Made by a program: the position numbers and the translations under genes. From positions 340,758-404,757 of the forward strand of contig PQWQ01000033.1 in assembly GCA_002943765.1 (NCBI GenBank): a stretch of DNA of 64,000 bases, read 5' to 3'. How positions within the stretch are numbered: the stretch's first letter is position 1; each line of letters begins with the position of its first letter. The DNA is from Psoroptes ovis. Taxonomy: Eukaryota > Arthropoda > Arachnida > Sarcoptiformes > Psoroptidae. The notes beneath the pieces were generated by a model that did no database searches, was not told the DNA's origin, and saw nothing but the letters and a program-made list of their open reading frames with translations. Below, piece after piece: positions 12,001 through 27,000 of the stretch.

Positions 12001-15000
12001 AATGGTCATAATCATAATAATGAATATTTGTCCATCCATTCAACCTCAATTGACAATGTATGTGATTATCATTTATTACATTAAATCTTGTAATGTAATA
12101 ATGATAATGTTCTGAAAATTATATATGAATTATAATTATAATCATTATGATTGTGATGATGATATCTATGAATGAGACATGAATCTTTGAGTTTTGAATT
12201 GAAATTTTTTTTTTTGAATATGAATCATTATCATGAATAATATAATCGTTATTATTATTCATTTATTATTTCATATTAAATCATTAAAAAATAATGCTGA
12301 TTATGATTAGGGTTATAGATATCATCATCATCAACAAATGATGATTATTGTTATTCAGTTGATTCTCGATTCTCAATACATTCATTGAAATTGTGTGTTA
12401 TGCTTGCAATATTTTTTTTATAGTTCATTATTAATATAATGATAATAATGTTAATAATAATTGCAATGATTCGTAATTCGTTATAATAAATGAATGAATG
12501 AATAATCCAATGAATGGATAAATATAGTAAAATTTGATTATACAATGTCTATCATTAATCTGGCTAGACAAACATTCATATGGCCAATACATAATATGTT
12601 TCTTTGTATTATTTGTTGTATCCAGTTAGTAGATATATTTGTGTGTTTGTATTTATTTTATGAATTCGTAAATATTTGATATTCATATATATTCGCAAAT
12701 CCATTTGTTTCATTGGCTAAATATTCGCCTGAATAGACTCGCCAATATTTGCCTGTTTGCATATATTTAACCCTTAGAACTCGAGGCATTTACAGCGCAA
12801 ACGAGCCAGCAGCTCGACAATTTTTCACACTCATGTTAAAATAGTGACTGAGAGGCGCCTATCGAGTTGCTGCATTACATCTTATGGTGAGCTATGCTCA
12901 CCGCTCGAGTTTTATGGGTTAATACAATAATTCTCCAACATATTCCATTGATACAATGATCAATGAATTATTATCAATAATGATAGATGTATGTATGTAT
13001 GTATGTATGTGTGAATAAATAACTGAATCAAAGAATTGATTTATTGAATATTTGAACCTGTAATTTTTTTGAATAAAGGTGAATTCATTATTTTGTTATT
13101 TTTTTTTTATCCACGAAAATTCATTCATAAAAATAATAATTTTTATGAGAAAATAAATCACCAACAATGAATGGCCATTGAATTTCTATGGGAATTTAAA
13201 TTTGAATTTTCTTCTCGTCCAATTTTTCGGTATTTCGATGAATGTGAATGGCGCCTACGCCATTCATTCATTGAAAAAATTTGATGAAATTTCACCGACC
13301 AATAAATGAATGAATGAAAATATTAGGCTGTCCAAAAAGTTCTTGCTGATTTTCTAATCATTTAAGACGATATGATCGGCAAAAACTTTCCGGACAACCT
13401 AATACATTTAATCTGACAATTTTCAATTTTTCTATTTCGGGTGTATTTGTGATTTATATTCTTTGATTCGGGCGAACCAATTGTAACCAAGGCGATTGCT
13501 AGAATTAGCTTGCGTAGCCGTTCTGTGTGCTGCTCAGTGAAAAAATCATCGTTTATGGATGATCCACAGTTGAAAATCCATAAATAATACGAAAGCGCCA
13601 ACGCGCTTTTCAACGATCATTCATTCATCATTCGTTGATGAATGATGATTCGTTGAATGATGAATGATTGGGTTGAAAGGGTTAAGACATGATGATTTGT
13701 TTCAAAGTTTTTCAAAAATTTGAAACAATTTATCATTGAAAATTATCCATTGAAAATAATTAGTTTTGTGATTTATGAGAAATTGAAAAATTGAATGAAT
13801 GATGAATGAATAAGAATAATCAAAGGGTTATAATCCATTAATTTGAATTTGAATTTTTCCAATTTATATGAATTAGATGTCTGTGTCTATGTATTAATTT
13901 GAATATAATGAATGACTGCCACATAATGAATGAATGAATAATGAAATTATTATGCAAAATACCGCATCATTCATCAACCTATTTGAATTCTCCATGAATT
14001 ATTAAGAGTTGAATAAAAGGTTATACTTATGGATACTCATTGACTTGTATTGAAGTCTTAATCCTTTGAATTCCGTCCATTGAATTCATTGTTGAATCTG
14101 AGTGTGTATTCCTGCCTTATGAGATGCAAATTTGCCCCGTTTTTCGACCCTTTTCTAAGGTGAATTTCGATTTGATCAGGTGTAATTCTTTGAATTTTCT
14201 TAAAATTTTTTGCTATGGGTGTTTTCGATGGAGATTTCATTGTGGTATTATGCTGATATTTATGGACAAGTTGCGCCCGTTTTTTCGTCTTTGATCAGAT
14301 TTACAATTGAATCAAATTGTACCTTTGATTCAATCATTGAATATGATTATCATAATGATAAGATAAAATGATCTTGATAAGAATCAGTTGTTTTTTGATC
14401 ATTTTTTTTTTTTTCAATTGTTTTCGTGTATTTTCTGGGCCAATCCTTTTATTTCAATTATTCTAATTGTTTTTCAATGCAAAATGAAATTTGGCATTGA
14501 AAGCTGTCGATGACGTATTTATACGTTTTTCTGTCTTTGTTTTATTTTAATACGCTGACGTAGTAATACGTCCATATTTCGGTTGGTTTCGAAAATTGCC
14601 GGTGTTCGTTGAATGAAATCAAAATTTTTTGAGCGGCTTTTGTTGAGTCGAATAGAATTCAATTGAATCAATTTTTTTTTGTTTACATTTTATATTACCA
14701 ATTCAATGTTAATTTGAGCTCCAAAATTGATTTTTATTAATTTGAAATTTAAATCATCATTTTTGGTGTTCATCTACATACAATCAAATACATTAACAAT
14801 TTTAATTTAAAGATTTTATCAAAAAAAAACAAATAATTATAATTTACACAAATAATCAATGAATCGATCAATCGATCGATTGATTGATTGATAAGTCGAA
14901 ATCAATTGAAATTCACCTGGAATTTCAAATAAAAACAAATAATTTCAGGTAAATCATTATAAATAATGGTTTGCAATTGTTTTTATGTGGTCTTATGACC

Positions 15001-18000
15001 TTTGTTTGTTGCCATATTACGCGAGTTTCATGCGAGTTCGGTATTCTGGTCAGGTACACAGCTGGCATAATGATTGAAATTACGCCAGAAAATCAATCGA
15101 AGATTTGACAATTTGATTGATTTTTTCTCGAAATCGATTATATCGATCTTCTTTTGATGTTTGATTGATTTTGTTCAATTTCAGCCAATTTCAAAGGCTA
15201 CAAATTGCTTCAATTTGGCCACGAAAATTACAAGTCAGTAAAAAAAAATTGACTGATTGAATGTTGTGAATAATAAGCTCAAAATGATTTGACAACTCTG
15301 TGTGTGACACATTATTATTATTATTGAATATATCAATGTTGATCTATTTTTCAATGTTTGGCTATGTGTTTATGAATATTCAAATTCAAATTTTTGAACA
15401 GGTTGATGAAAATTTGCCAGAAATTATTTGTCAAATCAAAAATTATTCGACTGATTGATTTCGTCGATTCATTGATTTCTTATTGATTTCAATTTGAAAT
15501 TTGAATTAATTCAAATGAAATATTCACCGAAACTCAATCGATTTCCAATAAGATTCGATTCAAGGGTAGAAATCAAAGTTATAAAATTGTATTATCTGTA
15601 GTGAATGCATTTGCGTACATTTGTGTACAAATGATTACGTTTTGAATATTGTTTGATTGAAGCAAAATGATAAGATTCTTACATTGATTCACAATGAATC
15701 ATAGTCGTACATCCATTGAATTACGTTGAAAATATATTGAAAATACATTGAAATACATTGAATTTACATTGAAAATACATTGAATATTATTATTATCATT
15801 ATCAATAATATTAAATCATTATGATTATTATCATCATCATCATAATCATTATTATTATCATTATTATCAATTCAATATGCGCACTGTCTAAGTGCATCAT
15901 ACAAATATGCATCTGTGATGTAGATAATGCTGATAATTCAAAAAATGTAATTACATTTATGAATTATCATTTATGAATGTTTGTTATTTCTATGATGATG
16001 ATGATGATTATGATTTGTACTCATTGTTGAATCGTGCCGACACGATTATCAAAGCCATCAGCCTCATCATCTTTAGATGAACATTTCTGAACAGGCATCA
16101 TCAATGTCCCATAAGTTCTTGCCGATTATATCGTAGAGAATAATGAGAAAAACGGCAAGAACTTATGGGACAACCTAATATGTCTGGTGGTAGTACAGAT
16201 GTGAGCGTTCACTATATATTAGGCTGTCCGAAAAGTTCATTCCGCTTAATCACAATAGAGTTGTTCATCAGAAATCGGCCAGAACTTTTGGGACGGCCTC
16301 GACACATCAATATGTACTGAATATATGAAGGATGATGATTTTAATGATTTCTGTCCGATGATAACTGAGGGCAATCATTAAATATTCAACGCGTTGGCGT
16401 TTGTTGATTAAGCATGTTGTTGCATGTTTGTAAGCAGAATTCAATTATTTGTTCATGTTCCTTAATGACTGATTGATAATAATAACAATAACAAGCTCAG
16501 CAAGGTGAATGCTGAATGAAAGGTAGTAATGAATGAAAAATAAATAAACCAACAACCTGATAAAACAAACAAGCAATTTATTGGTTAATTTATATCAATA
16601 ATCATATCCCATAGAAAAGTAATCAAAAATTTGAATTTTAAAAGTCTTTGTATGAACAATAACCCTTTTGAACGACCCTTTGAAAAAATTTTGTTTTTAT
16701 CAAAAAATTTTTAATTAAAAAATTTTTAATTTTTCCTTACAAAAAATCTCACACAGGTGTTTACCCTTGTAAAAATATTAATTTATCTGCATGTATTACT
16801 TGATTTGCATGTATTAATTTACCTGTGAGTTGGTTAATTCTGCCAAAAATGTCTCATGACATGTCGATATCCAAATATATTCAATTTCAAATTTAAATTA
16901 AAAATTCAATATATTCACATAATCACATGTTCACATGGAATAATAATTATGCAAATAACATAATTATCCCCGAATGATAATTCAATAGGTTTCAATTCGA
17001 AGGTTTTCAAAGGTTTTAACCATTATTATTCACTGTTCAAATTCCAAATGTGCCGCTTGTTTTAATTATGTGAAAACAATCAAGATATTTCCATATTTTT
17101 TTTTTCTGAAAAATCCCATTAATACCTTCAAGGTATATGAATTCATTACGAATTCGGCAAATTATTCCATTGCAGAATTCACATTTATGACATGTGAATT
17201 ATGGGTAATTACTTGTGTTTTCTGGCTTCGAAATTCGGATAATTAATTCCTAATTCAGAGTTCGAAAACTCGAAAAAATCCAAAATTAATTGCTTTGACT
17301 ACCCAATGACTGTTACCAAGCCAAGCTAGCAGAGGTAATAGCCTATTAGAAGCTTGCTCGATGATGATAGCTTGGCTGAATACTAATTATGGTGATGATG
17401 TGCTAACATATACTTCAAATAATGTTGATGATATTGTTAAAATATCAGTGAGCCTTAAGCCTTGAAGCTCAGTGAACCTTACTTTGTAAAGGGTTGTGAT
17501 CCTATGGTAATGATGATGATAATGACGATGGTAATGGTGTCCAATGATTCACATACACACACGCATATACCAAGATCAAATTAAATCAAATTGCTTCGAG
17601 CAATTCGATTACAATTTGATCAATCATTGATCGAATCGATCAGTCGATTGATCGAATCGATCATCGAATAGATTGATGATCAATGATAGACTATTGACTG
17701 ATCTATTTTCGATGAGAAATTCCCTGAGGCATTTGAGTAATTTGAATAATATCAAATTACTCTCGGGGGTCATTCATATCACATATCGCAGATCTCACAT
17801 ATCGAATGAATGGCTCCCAATTATTATTCCTCGAATATCTGTGAATATTTGTTCGTCGGTACAGAATCAATTTCGGGCCCAATGAAAATTCTGTAAACAT
17901 TTCCACACACGAATCATATGTTTGTTGGACTCATATATCAATATGTGTAAGGTATGAACCCTGATCATAATAAATTTCCGGAAAATTTGCTCATATTTCA

Positions 18001-21000
18001 CATGTACTCACACATATCGATCAAAAGTTCGAAATTCATTCAAAACGTGAACATGTTTACATTGGTCTCCGTGGGGGTATTTGATTTGGTTGGTCGGGGG
18101 TCATCCATATATGATCAAAATTTGAAAAGGTCTAAACCTAAAAATAAACAAACAAATAATTCACACAAGGGTTTGACATTTTGGTAGATTTATTATTATT
18201 ATGGTGATGATCATGGTGATCACCATTATTATTATTATCATCCGAGGATGATAATAACCTTTGAAATTGCCAAAAATAAACCAGAAAATGAATAAAATTT
18301 TACGACCCATTCACACAAATATAATGTCTATGTAATGATAGATTACTGTATGAATGAATAGGCTTGAAATCATTATCGTCTTTATTACATTATACGGATT
18401 TCTCCTCGTCATAATAATAATTAATACACGCAATGAATCGATTATCATCATTGACATATACTATGAATGATAATTTTGACTCAGTTTCGTTTCGTTGTTT
18501 ATTTATTCAAGTTATGAACGCAAACATTTGTGAATTGCCCTTTTTGTTTATTTATTCGTTTGTTTATTCACTTATTCATTCCGTTCATTTTACATTATGA
18601 AGCCATATTCGTTCAAAATACTCCAAAAAGCCAAATAGCAGCCAGAGAATGTGCAGCCAGAATTTTTCTAGCTTTTTCAAATGGAAATAAATTTTCACAT
18701 AGAAAATACATTAAACACCACCATAACCATCATAGATATTCTGACAAATGACAATTTAATGATTGACTTTATTCGAATGAATCATTTGAATGTGAATATG
18801 AGTGAATTCGTATGGAATTTGAATGAAATTTGAATGAAGTTTCAAAGTTTGCTGAATGCTGCGTATATATTGCGCTAGCTAATGCATCACAGCACTTGAT
18901 TGTCATTCGAAAATTGTCACCCAACATCTTCGTTTATTTATTTGAATTATTCAAATTCAAATTCATTTCTTAATCCTTAAGATGCTAAGCGAAAATTAAT
19001 TCGAGACATTACATTTGATATTATTTTTAAAAAACACTGTGATTTTGCTGCTGTCAAAACCTTCAGCATTCTTCAGTGTCTTCAGCCTGATGGCTTTGAC
19101 GACTTTTGATATACGTTCACAAATATATCCATTTGAATATTTTCGAAAAAATTTGATACTTGAATATATGTGAATTCGAATAATGCATTCGTAAATTATA
19201 TTTGTAAGATTTATGTCTTGTGAAAAATGTAATTATTTTCACATAAATATTATGATTGACTTTGATGATGATTTTTCAAAAAAAAAAAAATGTGTTTTGA
19301 ATAATGAAAATTTCAAAAAAAAAAAATCCAAAAATAGTTCATAGACATACATACAGACAGTCAGTGAGACAACAATTCATTTGACTATAATCCCATCGAA
19401 TTATTACCTCATTGAATTATTATCATTAAAAATGAATGAAATAATCATTGAAATCATTGAAAATCACATGTATTTTTAGCCAAATTTCAAGCCATATTCA
19501 AATTGAAAATTACAATTCAAACACCATTACAATTTGGTCAAGTTGACAATCAAATGTTGACATGTATTAGTGATGATTATGATGATGATGATGTCATATA
19601 CATAATCGTGAATATATTGTCGGCCAGCCAGTTGCCGGTGTTGTTGCATGGGGTTGATGTATGGCCCATCATTGAACAAGTTGTATTTGGCTTTTTGTTG
19701 ATGAAAGTTGTCGAGGTTGTCATGTCAACACATTTTGACAGATTTTTTTTTTTTGAATAAATCACCTGAGATTAATTAATTCGGAAATTATTCGTATTCA
19801 AAGGGTTATCACCTTTGAAAAGTGCTTGAGATGTGCTTGACACTTGACAATTGAACATGAATTATTCAATGTATGAATTCATTCACTGACATCGTTGAAA
19901 CCTTTGAAATTTTTAAAAATTCAAAAAACATCCAATCATTGAATTAACATAAATCTTCTCGGAGAAAAAAGATGTCTTCAAAGGGTGGTTGAATACATTT
20001 GAAAGGCTATCCATTTCCAATACCTTTGAATTCACCTGGTAAAATTGAATTTCAAATTTATTCAAATTGAATTAATCATGTTAAAAGTCCTTATCATTCG
20101 AACATGAACAAGATAATCTTCAACAATGTTTCGAACATGTTTTACATGTGTTCGGCATCACCAATGCTCTCAACAACGACATAAGCTGATTTGCATATCT
20201 TATCGCTCAGATCTACATGCATTTAGATATTAGCTTGTCCCATAAGTTTTTGCCGATTTTTTAATGATTCTGTACGATACAACTGTCAAGAACTTTTCGG
20301 ACAACCTAATACACATACAGTTGATGAATTACTTTTGAAATTGTTAATGAAATTATTCCACTCATTATAACCCTTGTCGCGCTTGTTATTTCGCCTTATT
20401 TCACCTTGTTGCTGTTGTCACTGTGTGTGACAATGTTATCACACATTGTCGATCATCATCAGCGGCGGCCGATGACTGATTATGACATGTGTTTTTGTTT
20501 GTTTGCACGGCCGTAATTTATTTGTTCGTTGTGTCATTACATGCATTCGAATGTAATGATTGTTGAATATGCTGGATTCACATGTTGATAATGAATGAAT
20601 CGAATACGAAAGTTCACATTCAATTATAATAATAACCATAAACAACAATGATAATGATAATATAATCATATAGATTGTATAATCATTGTAATTATGTGAA
20701 TGTTTTTGGAATTTTTCCCTGAGTAATTTACATCTATAATTGAATTGTCCATTCGAATTCATTATGGATTTCATTGTGTTTGATGAAAACACTTTTTTCG
20801 GCTTTCGGAAAATTGATTGTTTCGCTACTCTTACGTATCTTAATCGTTGAAATTCCCTTGAAACAATGATAACCCTTTGAGTACGTTTTTTCTCATGTTT
20901 ATTTGAATTATCACATTGATTCTTATGTATTCAACAGAAATCGTAGACTGGTCATCGTCATCAACAAGCAGCATCAGGTCGAATTGAATTGATGACCACA

Positions 21001-24000
21001 GTATGATTAAACATTGAAACAATGAATTGTAAAAACTGTCTTTTAAAACGTTTAAAAACCTTTGAAACATTTGATAAGTCTTGACTAATTCAAAAAGTAA
21101 ACAAACAAACAATAGTCTTTAAAGCTGGCTTAATTTTAAATAAAAATCATGAATAAATGAATTAAATTTATTCAATTGTTTGATTATTGTGTGTTGATTA
21201 TATTAAATTCAGCAAGCTTTGATAATGATGATTCATCTCATCTCATATCTAATCATCATCATCTTCAGCTTGAAAAATCATGATTATTTCCATTGTTTTT
21301 GCTCTTTAATGTGTATTCACAATCAATTCAATTCGTAGCAAGCTGAACGATCTTCGGGCGCCCAACTGATCTTGATCAAATCTTCATTTGAAATTTCATT
21401 AAATTATCATCATGATTGAATCTGTTTGATGTTTGATTTGATCAAATCAAATCTAATCAAAAATATTGGTCAAAATAAATAAATAAATGAATGAATGTTT
21501 GAATAAATAAACAAACAAGTTTATACTTTTTGGCTGATGTATACATTAGTTTGTAAGGTTATTGTTGTTGTTGATGGCCCATTTTTGTATTTGTATTTTT
21601 TGTATTTGTTTGTATTTCAAGAGGTTTTAGTCTTGTTGGTGAACCTTCAAGCTCGTTTAAAGCTTCATTTTTGACTATTTTTTCGTTCGGTGAATATCAA
21701 ATGTATAGCCTTTACCTATTAAATCGGGAAAAAAATTTAATTTATACATGAATTAATCATGAATTGAAAATTACAACTCTATGAATACACCGGTGTATAT
21801 TTTAGCATCTCATCATCACTGGTGTTCACCCTGATCAACATTGCTGCGCAAGCTGTATGCTTTGTATATCGATGTTGTAACATGTTTCACGCCTTTAAAT
21901 TGAAATTAAATTTTTTCGATATTCGTTTGTTTCTTTGGTGAAGGTATAAACCTTTGGCGAAACGAAATTTTTACCGCTTGATTTCAGCACATTGAGCCTT
22001 AGCTGGCTGCGCCAGCTATTCTCGGTCAAATGTTTCATTCATTTCGAAATTTCGTTTCTTTGAATTTGATGTGTGCACCCCATAACCTTTCGAAACAAAC
22101 CTTTCAAACGAAAACCTCTCCAAAAACAAACCTTTTCAAAAACAATAAACCTGTATTAGAATTTAATCAAATCTAACCCTTGTAAAATGATGATGATGAA
22201 CCTTGCCAAGCATAGATTGCGTAGCAATCTATGACTATCGTATACTTTTATTTATTTGATTAATTATTCAATCATTAATTGAATGTACAAACATCTTTTG
22301 AATATAAACATATTTCATTTTTATTTGATTAACCGATTGTTTTTAATAGGCAGTCAATCATTCATTTCTATTTTACCGTTCACGATCATTTGGTCGTCCA
22401 TGATCGTTTGAATCTATAGTCTTTGATCGAATGTTCATTACGTAGATCACGAATTCATTTATTCATTGAATTGAATAAACTACAATTCAAATAAATCAAT
22501 CATATTGTCTTTTAGGAGATTAGTAAAGTAGAATTAATTATCTTTGTATGGTCATTTCTGCTTTTGGAATTGTGGTTGAGGTTGTTGGTAAGGTTATTTC
22601 AATATTTAAAAATCTATGTCAAATCTTTGTTTGTGTTTTTGTTTATATGTTTGATTGTTCAAACATCCATATATCCATAGATCACCACCAAACAAAAAAA
22701 CAATATCATTTCAATTACACTTAATTACTTGTCGAGGAATATTTCCGAAAAGATAAAATTTGAAATTTCTTGAAAAATAAAATTCCTCGGAAATTTTCTC
22801 TTATCAGGTCATAGCCTTTCCAAATGATGATGATCGATGTGTGCTTATCATCAATCAAACAAAGATATTCAAAACACCACCAAAGAAGATATCCATACAC
22901 GAATAGTAGCCTTTTCAAGCTTTGAGAAATTTGCGTGGAAAGATTGTCGAAAAGTTCCTGGAAAATTTTTCTCCTCGTTTTCACCTACGCAACATTTGCG
23001 CATCCTTATTAGTCATAACCTGATGATTGATGGATGTATGGAAATGGAAGACCCATTTGGAAATCAATTAAAAAATTTTTTAATTAAAAAAAAATTTTGG
23101 GCGAAATTTCCCGAGAAATTTTGCCGAAAAATTTCCGATCAGATGATTAGCAAAGGTACAAAGCTTGCGCACCAATGCTAATTGCGCCAGCTGTTTTCTG
23201 TGCTGATGTTCATCCACCACCACCACCTCTTACCATTCAGCAGAATCAGCTTGTCAGTATTCTCTCATTGATTTCTCATCTAAAAAGGTATTTTTTACCT
23301 GTGAAAAATTTTCGAATTTTTTTTTTTGTTAATTAAAAATTAACGAATGGTAAGAGGATGATAAAGGGTTAATGATTCGTTATGATTCGATTTTTTTTTG
23401 ATGTTTTTCAATTTAAAAGGGTTAATTAATTAATTAATTAATATAAATAATGAATTTTTTTTCTGTACAAATGATAATGATAATGATGAGGTAATAATGA
23501 TGATAATAATGAGAATGAATGATTAACGGATATATAAATAGATGTTGTATTTATGAGGTTATAATGATCGATTGTGAAGACCTTTCCATCAATGAATGGA
23601 TGATGCCTAATACTTTTTGAAAGGTTTATCTTACCCTTACCCTAATGAAAAATTCACCTTTAGACCTTATACTATACCTTTACTGCTTAACATAGGTATT
23701 TTGCCAAAGGTTTGTTTTGGCAGGTTTTTTATGAGGTTTATGCTGAAGATGATTCGAAATGATATCGCTGCGCCAGTTATTTATTATTATCATTAAAAAG
23801 ATGCGGTTTAATGATGATGTATCTCTCATTGTCTTCAACTGATTCATGAGAATTATTTTTCCGAAATCCATTATTATCATGTAAATCTGATTATATTTTC
23901 ATTGTTTTAAATTTTTTGGGGCCATTCACAAATGGATTCAACCAAACAAATGATAATAAAATTAAATTAATTCGTGAAAATTGAATTTAAATCCTTCTTC

Positions 24001-27000
24001 TCTTGGATGATGATGATAATGATTATCATTATTTGTCTGGATGTTTATGAATGTACATCTTACGCTAGCTATAAGCTAATGGGTATTTCGTTATTGTTTT
24101 AAATGATAATGTTACACAAGGTATAACCCTTGCTTGAATGTTGCTGATGAATACGATGCCACACACAAATATTCAGTCGAATTCAGACAGTTTTAAATGG
24201 GCAATAAAATTTTACATTGTTTTCTTTGGTCATTTGAGTTTTAAATACAATTTCCAAGGGTTTTCAAAAGGTTTAAACCCTTAAACCTTGAGCCATTATT
24301 GCTTTGATCTCGTTTAGCATCATTTGGTTTGATCACGATTTTTAAATTTTTGAAAATTTTGCTAAGCAAGATTTTTGGTAAGATTTCATCCGCCTAAAAT
24401 CAGCTGTTAAGGCCAAACCCTTTTGATTGGAACCCTTTTGATTGGAATGAAATTAATGTAAATCTTACGGATTATCAATGAACAGATTGACCAATTGACA
24501 ATCATAGACCGAGATTTTCAAAGTTTTTTGACATTTTTTTGACAGCCTTTGAAAGCTTGCTTGTTGCTTTGATATCCGAAAGCCATTTGTTTGAAAGGCT
24601 ATAAGCTTCAAAGCCTTTAAAAGCATCCAAACAGCTGGCGTATTTTGTATTCGAAACATCCACACACAAAGATTACGCAAGTTGCTGTCTGTGTGTGTTT
24701 TGAATGGATGGATTCGAATATAATCGACTTTAATGAGCTGTAAACCCTTTTTCGAAAATCCTCTTAAATCTTTTGATTTTTCGAAAATTTGAAAATCGGA
24801 ATAGAAATGAATTGATTTCATTCAAAAATTGATTTCATTCAAAATTGAAAATCAATCAATCGATTCATTCAAAGCTTGCTTGATCGGTTTAAACAAATAT
24901 CTTCGACATTATTTGTGTATGACCACCACCACCACCACCATTAACAGCACATGAACAAATTTCAATTTGAGCTTTTCTTGGCGTCTTAGAAGTTAAATCA
25001 AATCAAATTCAAATTCGAAATATTCAGGTTAAAATGTTTAACCTGGTTCGTGGTTTTAAGATTTATTTTAAGATGATTTTTGCTGTGGCTGAATTTACCT
25101 GTATATTATGTTGTTCACCTGTCAATCAAAATCGATTTCGGGGCTGATGATCATCTGAGACAAGTGATTCGATTATGGTCGGATTTTGCTTCCATGGATT
25201 TTGTTCATTGATTCACTTCACCGATGACTAATGTGGCCACCGTCATTACTGCCACCATTTTGGCTGCCATCGCCGCGCCAGTCATAATCGATTGATCCCG
25301 ATTTAGTTCGACCGGGTTACAGCCTGTTCGATCGATTAGTTGATTGATTTTCAATTGATTTTTTTCGTCCATGGACGAAAAAATCATTCATACATGAAGT
25401 AATACACGTCAAATGTATTCAAAAATACATGACATATGATGAGGATGATGGCCTGTCAATCAGTCAGGTTAGTCAGGCAGGTATATTTGATTTGTTGCCA
25501 AAATTTGCATATAAATTACTCATTGAAACATGTACGAAATTATCCAAAGGTATCAACCTTATCAAACTCATTAAAAACTGGCTCATTTGTTGCTGCGAAC
25601 AACAGCAAATCCTTTACAAGGCTATAGCCTCGTAGACTAATCCGCAAGCTTTTTGATTGCTCGATTCGATTCTCGAAATAATTTTGAATTCGTGATGCGG
25701 TTATTACCTGGGATTATTATCACTTGAGCTCTCAGTACAAATGTGTCTGTGTGTGTCTCTGAATGGTTGTGTAACATTTCCAAAAATTGTATAACATTTT
25801 AATATGAGGCTATAAGCCTTTACTATGACGATAAAAGTCTTTAATATGAAAGTAATGACCCATTAATATAAGGCTATAACCTTTTAATATCGTTTATTAT
25901 TGTGATTACAATCGTTTATTGTCATTTTTATTTTTCCAAAAAAATGATTTACGACATTATAATAATGATAATGTTGATGAGGGTCATTTCATACAAATCA
26001 TACAGGATATAATCTTCGAATATATTTTTGAAATTGGCTTACTTACCAGCAATTGTTGCGCTGGGGGTAAAAAACATTCATAAAATACATGTCCACCGAA
26101 CACATAATTGTCATTTAATGATGTTTTATTATTATCATGAATTATCTCCGTCGAAGGTAATTCAAAGGTAATTCAATCTTCATCATTTTTTTGTTTTAAC
26201 TCGAATCACGAATTTGTACCAAATTCAATCCTTCCATTATTCCATTTGTTTTGAATTAAATCAAAGGTATTAGCCTGGTAAATAAAGCATTGTTCAATTT
26301 ACCAAGGTATCATTATACGTTTTGTTTGTCATAATGTGAATATGAATTCATATTTTTGTGTGACCACAAATACAAATCATGATATAAACAAATATTAAAT
26401 AAATGATTTAATGAGATTTCAATTGTCTTATGATGATGGCATTTTCGCTAGAAAAAATTGTCATTAAGGATTTTCAAAAGGTTTTTGAGAGGTTTTTAAA
26501 AGGGTTTAATGGGTTTTGGTAGGTTTTTTACTGGTTAAATATGAAAGAACACTCATCAAATGGCCATTTGCAGAGGTTTTTAAGGTGCTTGGACAGGCTT
26601 TCAGATGTTTTAAAAGGCTTTCGGAGAAGTTTTAAGAGGCTTCGATAAGGTTTTCCACGAGGTTTTCGCAGGGTTTCGTAAGGTATAAACCTCTACTGTC
26701 ATATATGTGTCATGTCAAATTTTATTTCAAAAATTTTTAATTCCGAAAATTTTTTTCTAAAATGTCCCATCAACCAAAATACATGATTGATACAATTTTT
26801 AGCTTACACATATACACCCACACAAATATTTGACAGTTTTAACATTTCCTCGAAGCTTCAATTGGGCTCATCAATCACCGCGGCGGTGATTGATGACACC
26901 AACCAACCAACCACCTTGTTGGTTCTCACACAAATTTATGAATGACCATAATTGGTCATTCATAAATTTTGTATGTCGCCGTCTTTTGTCGTTCAATAAA

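Noticed and set aside
22930..22960. GATTGTCGAAAAGTTCCTGG, resembling the MITE left end
   Set aside because: One base short in the TIR core, with no matching right end nearby.
22837..23181. 114-aa + strand ORF overlapping an 87-aa - strand ORF
   Set aside because: Open on both strands, low-complexity Lys/Phe-rich, no motif and no splice context.
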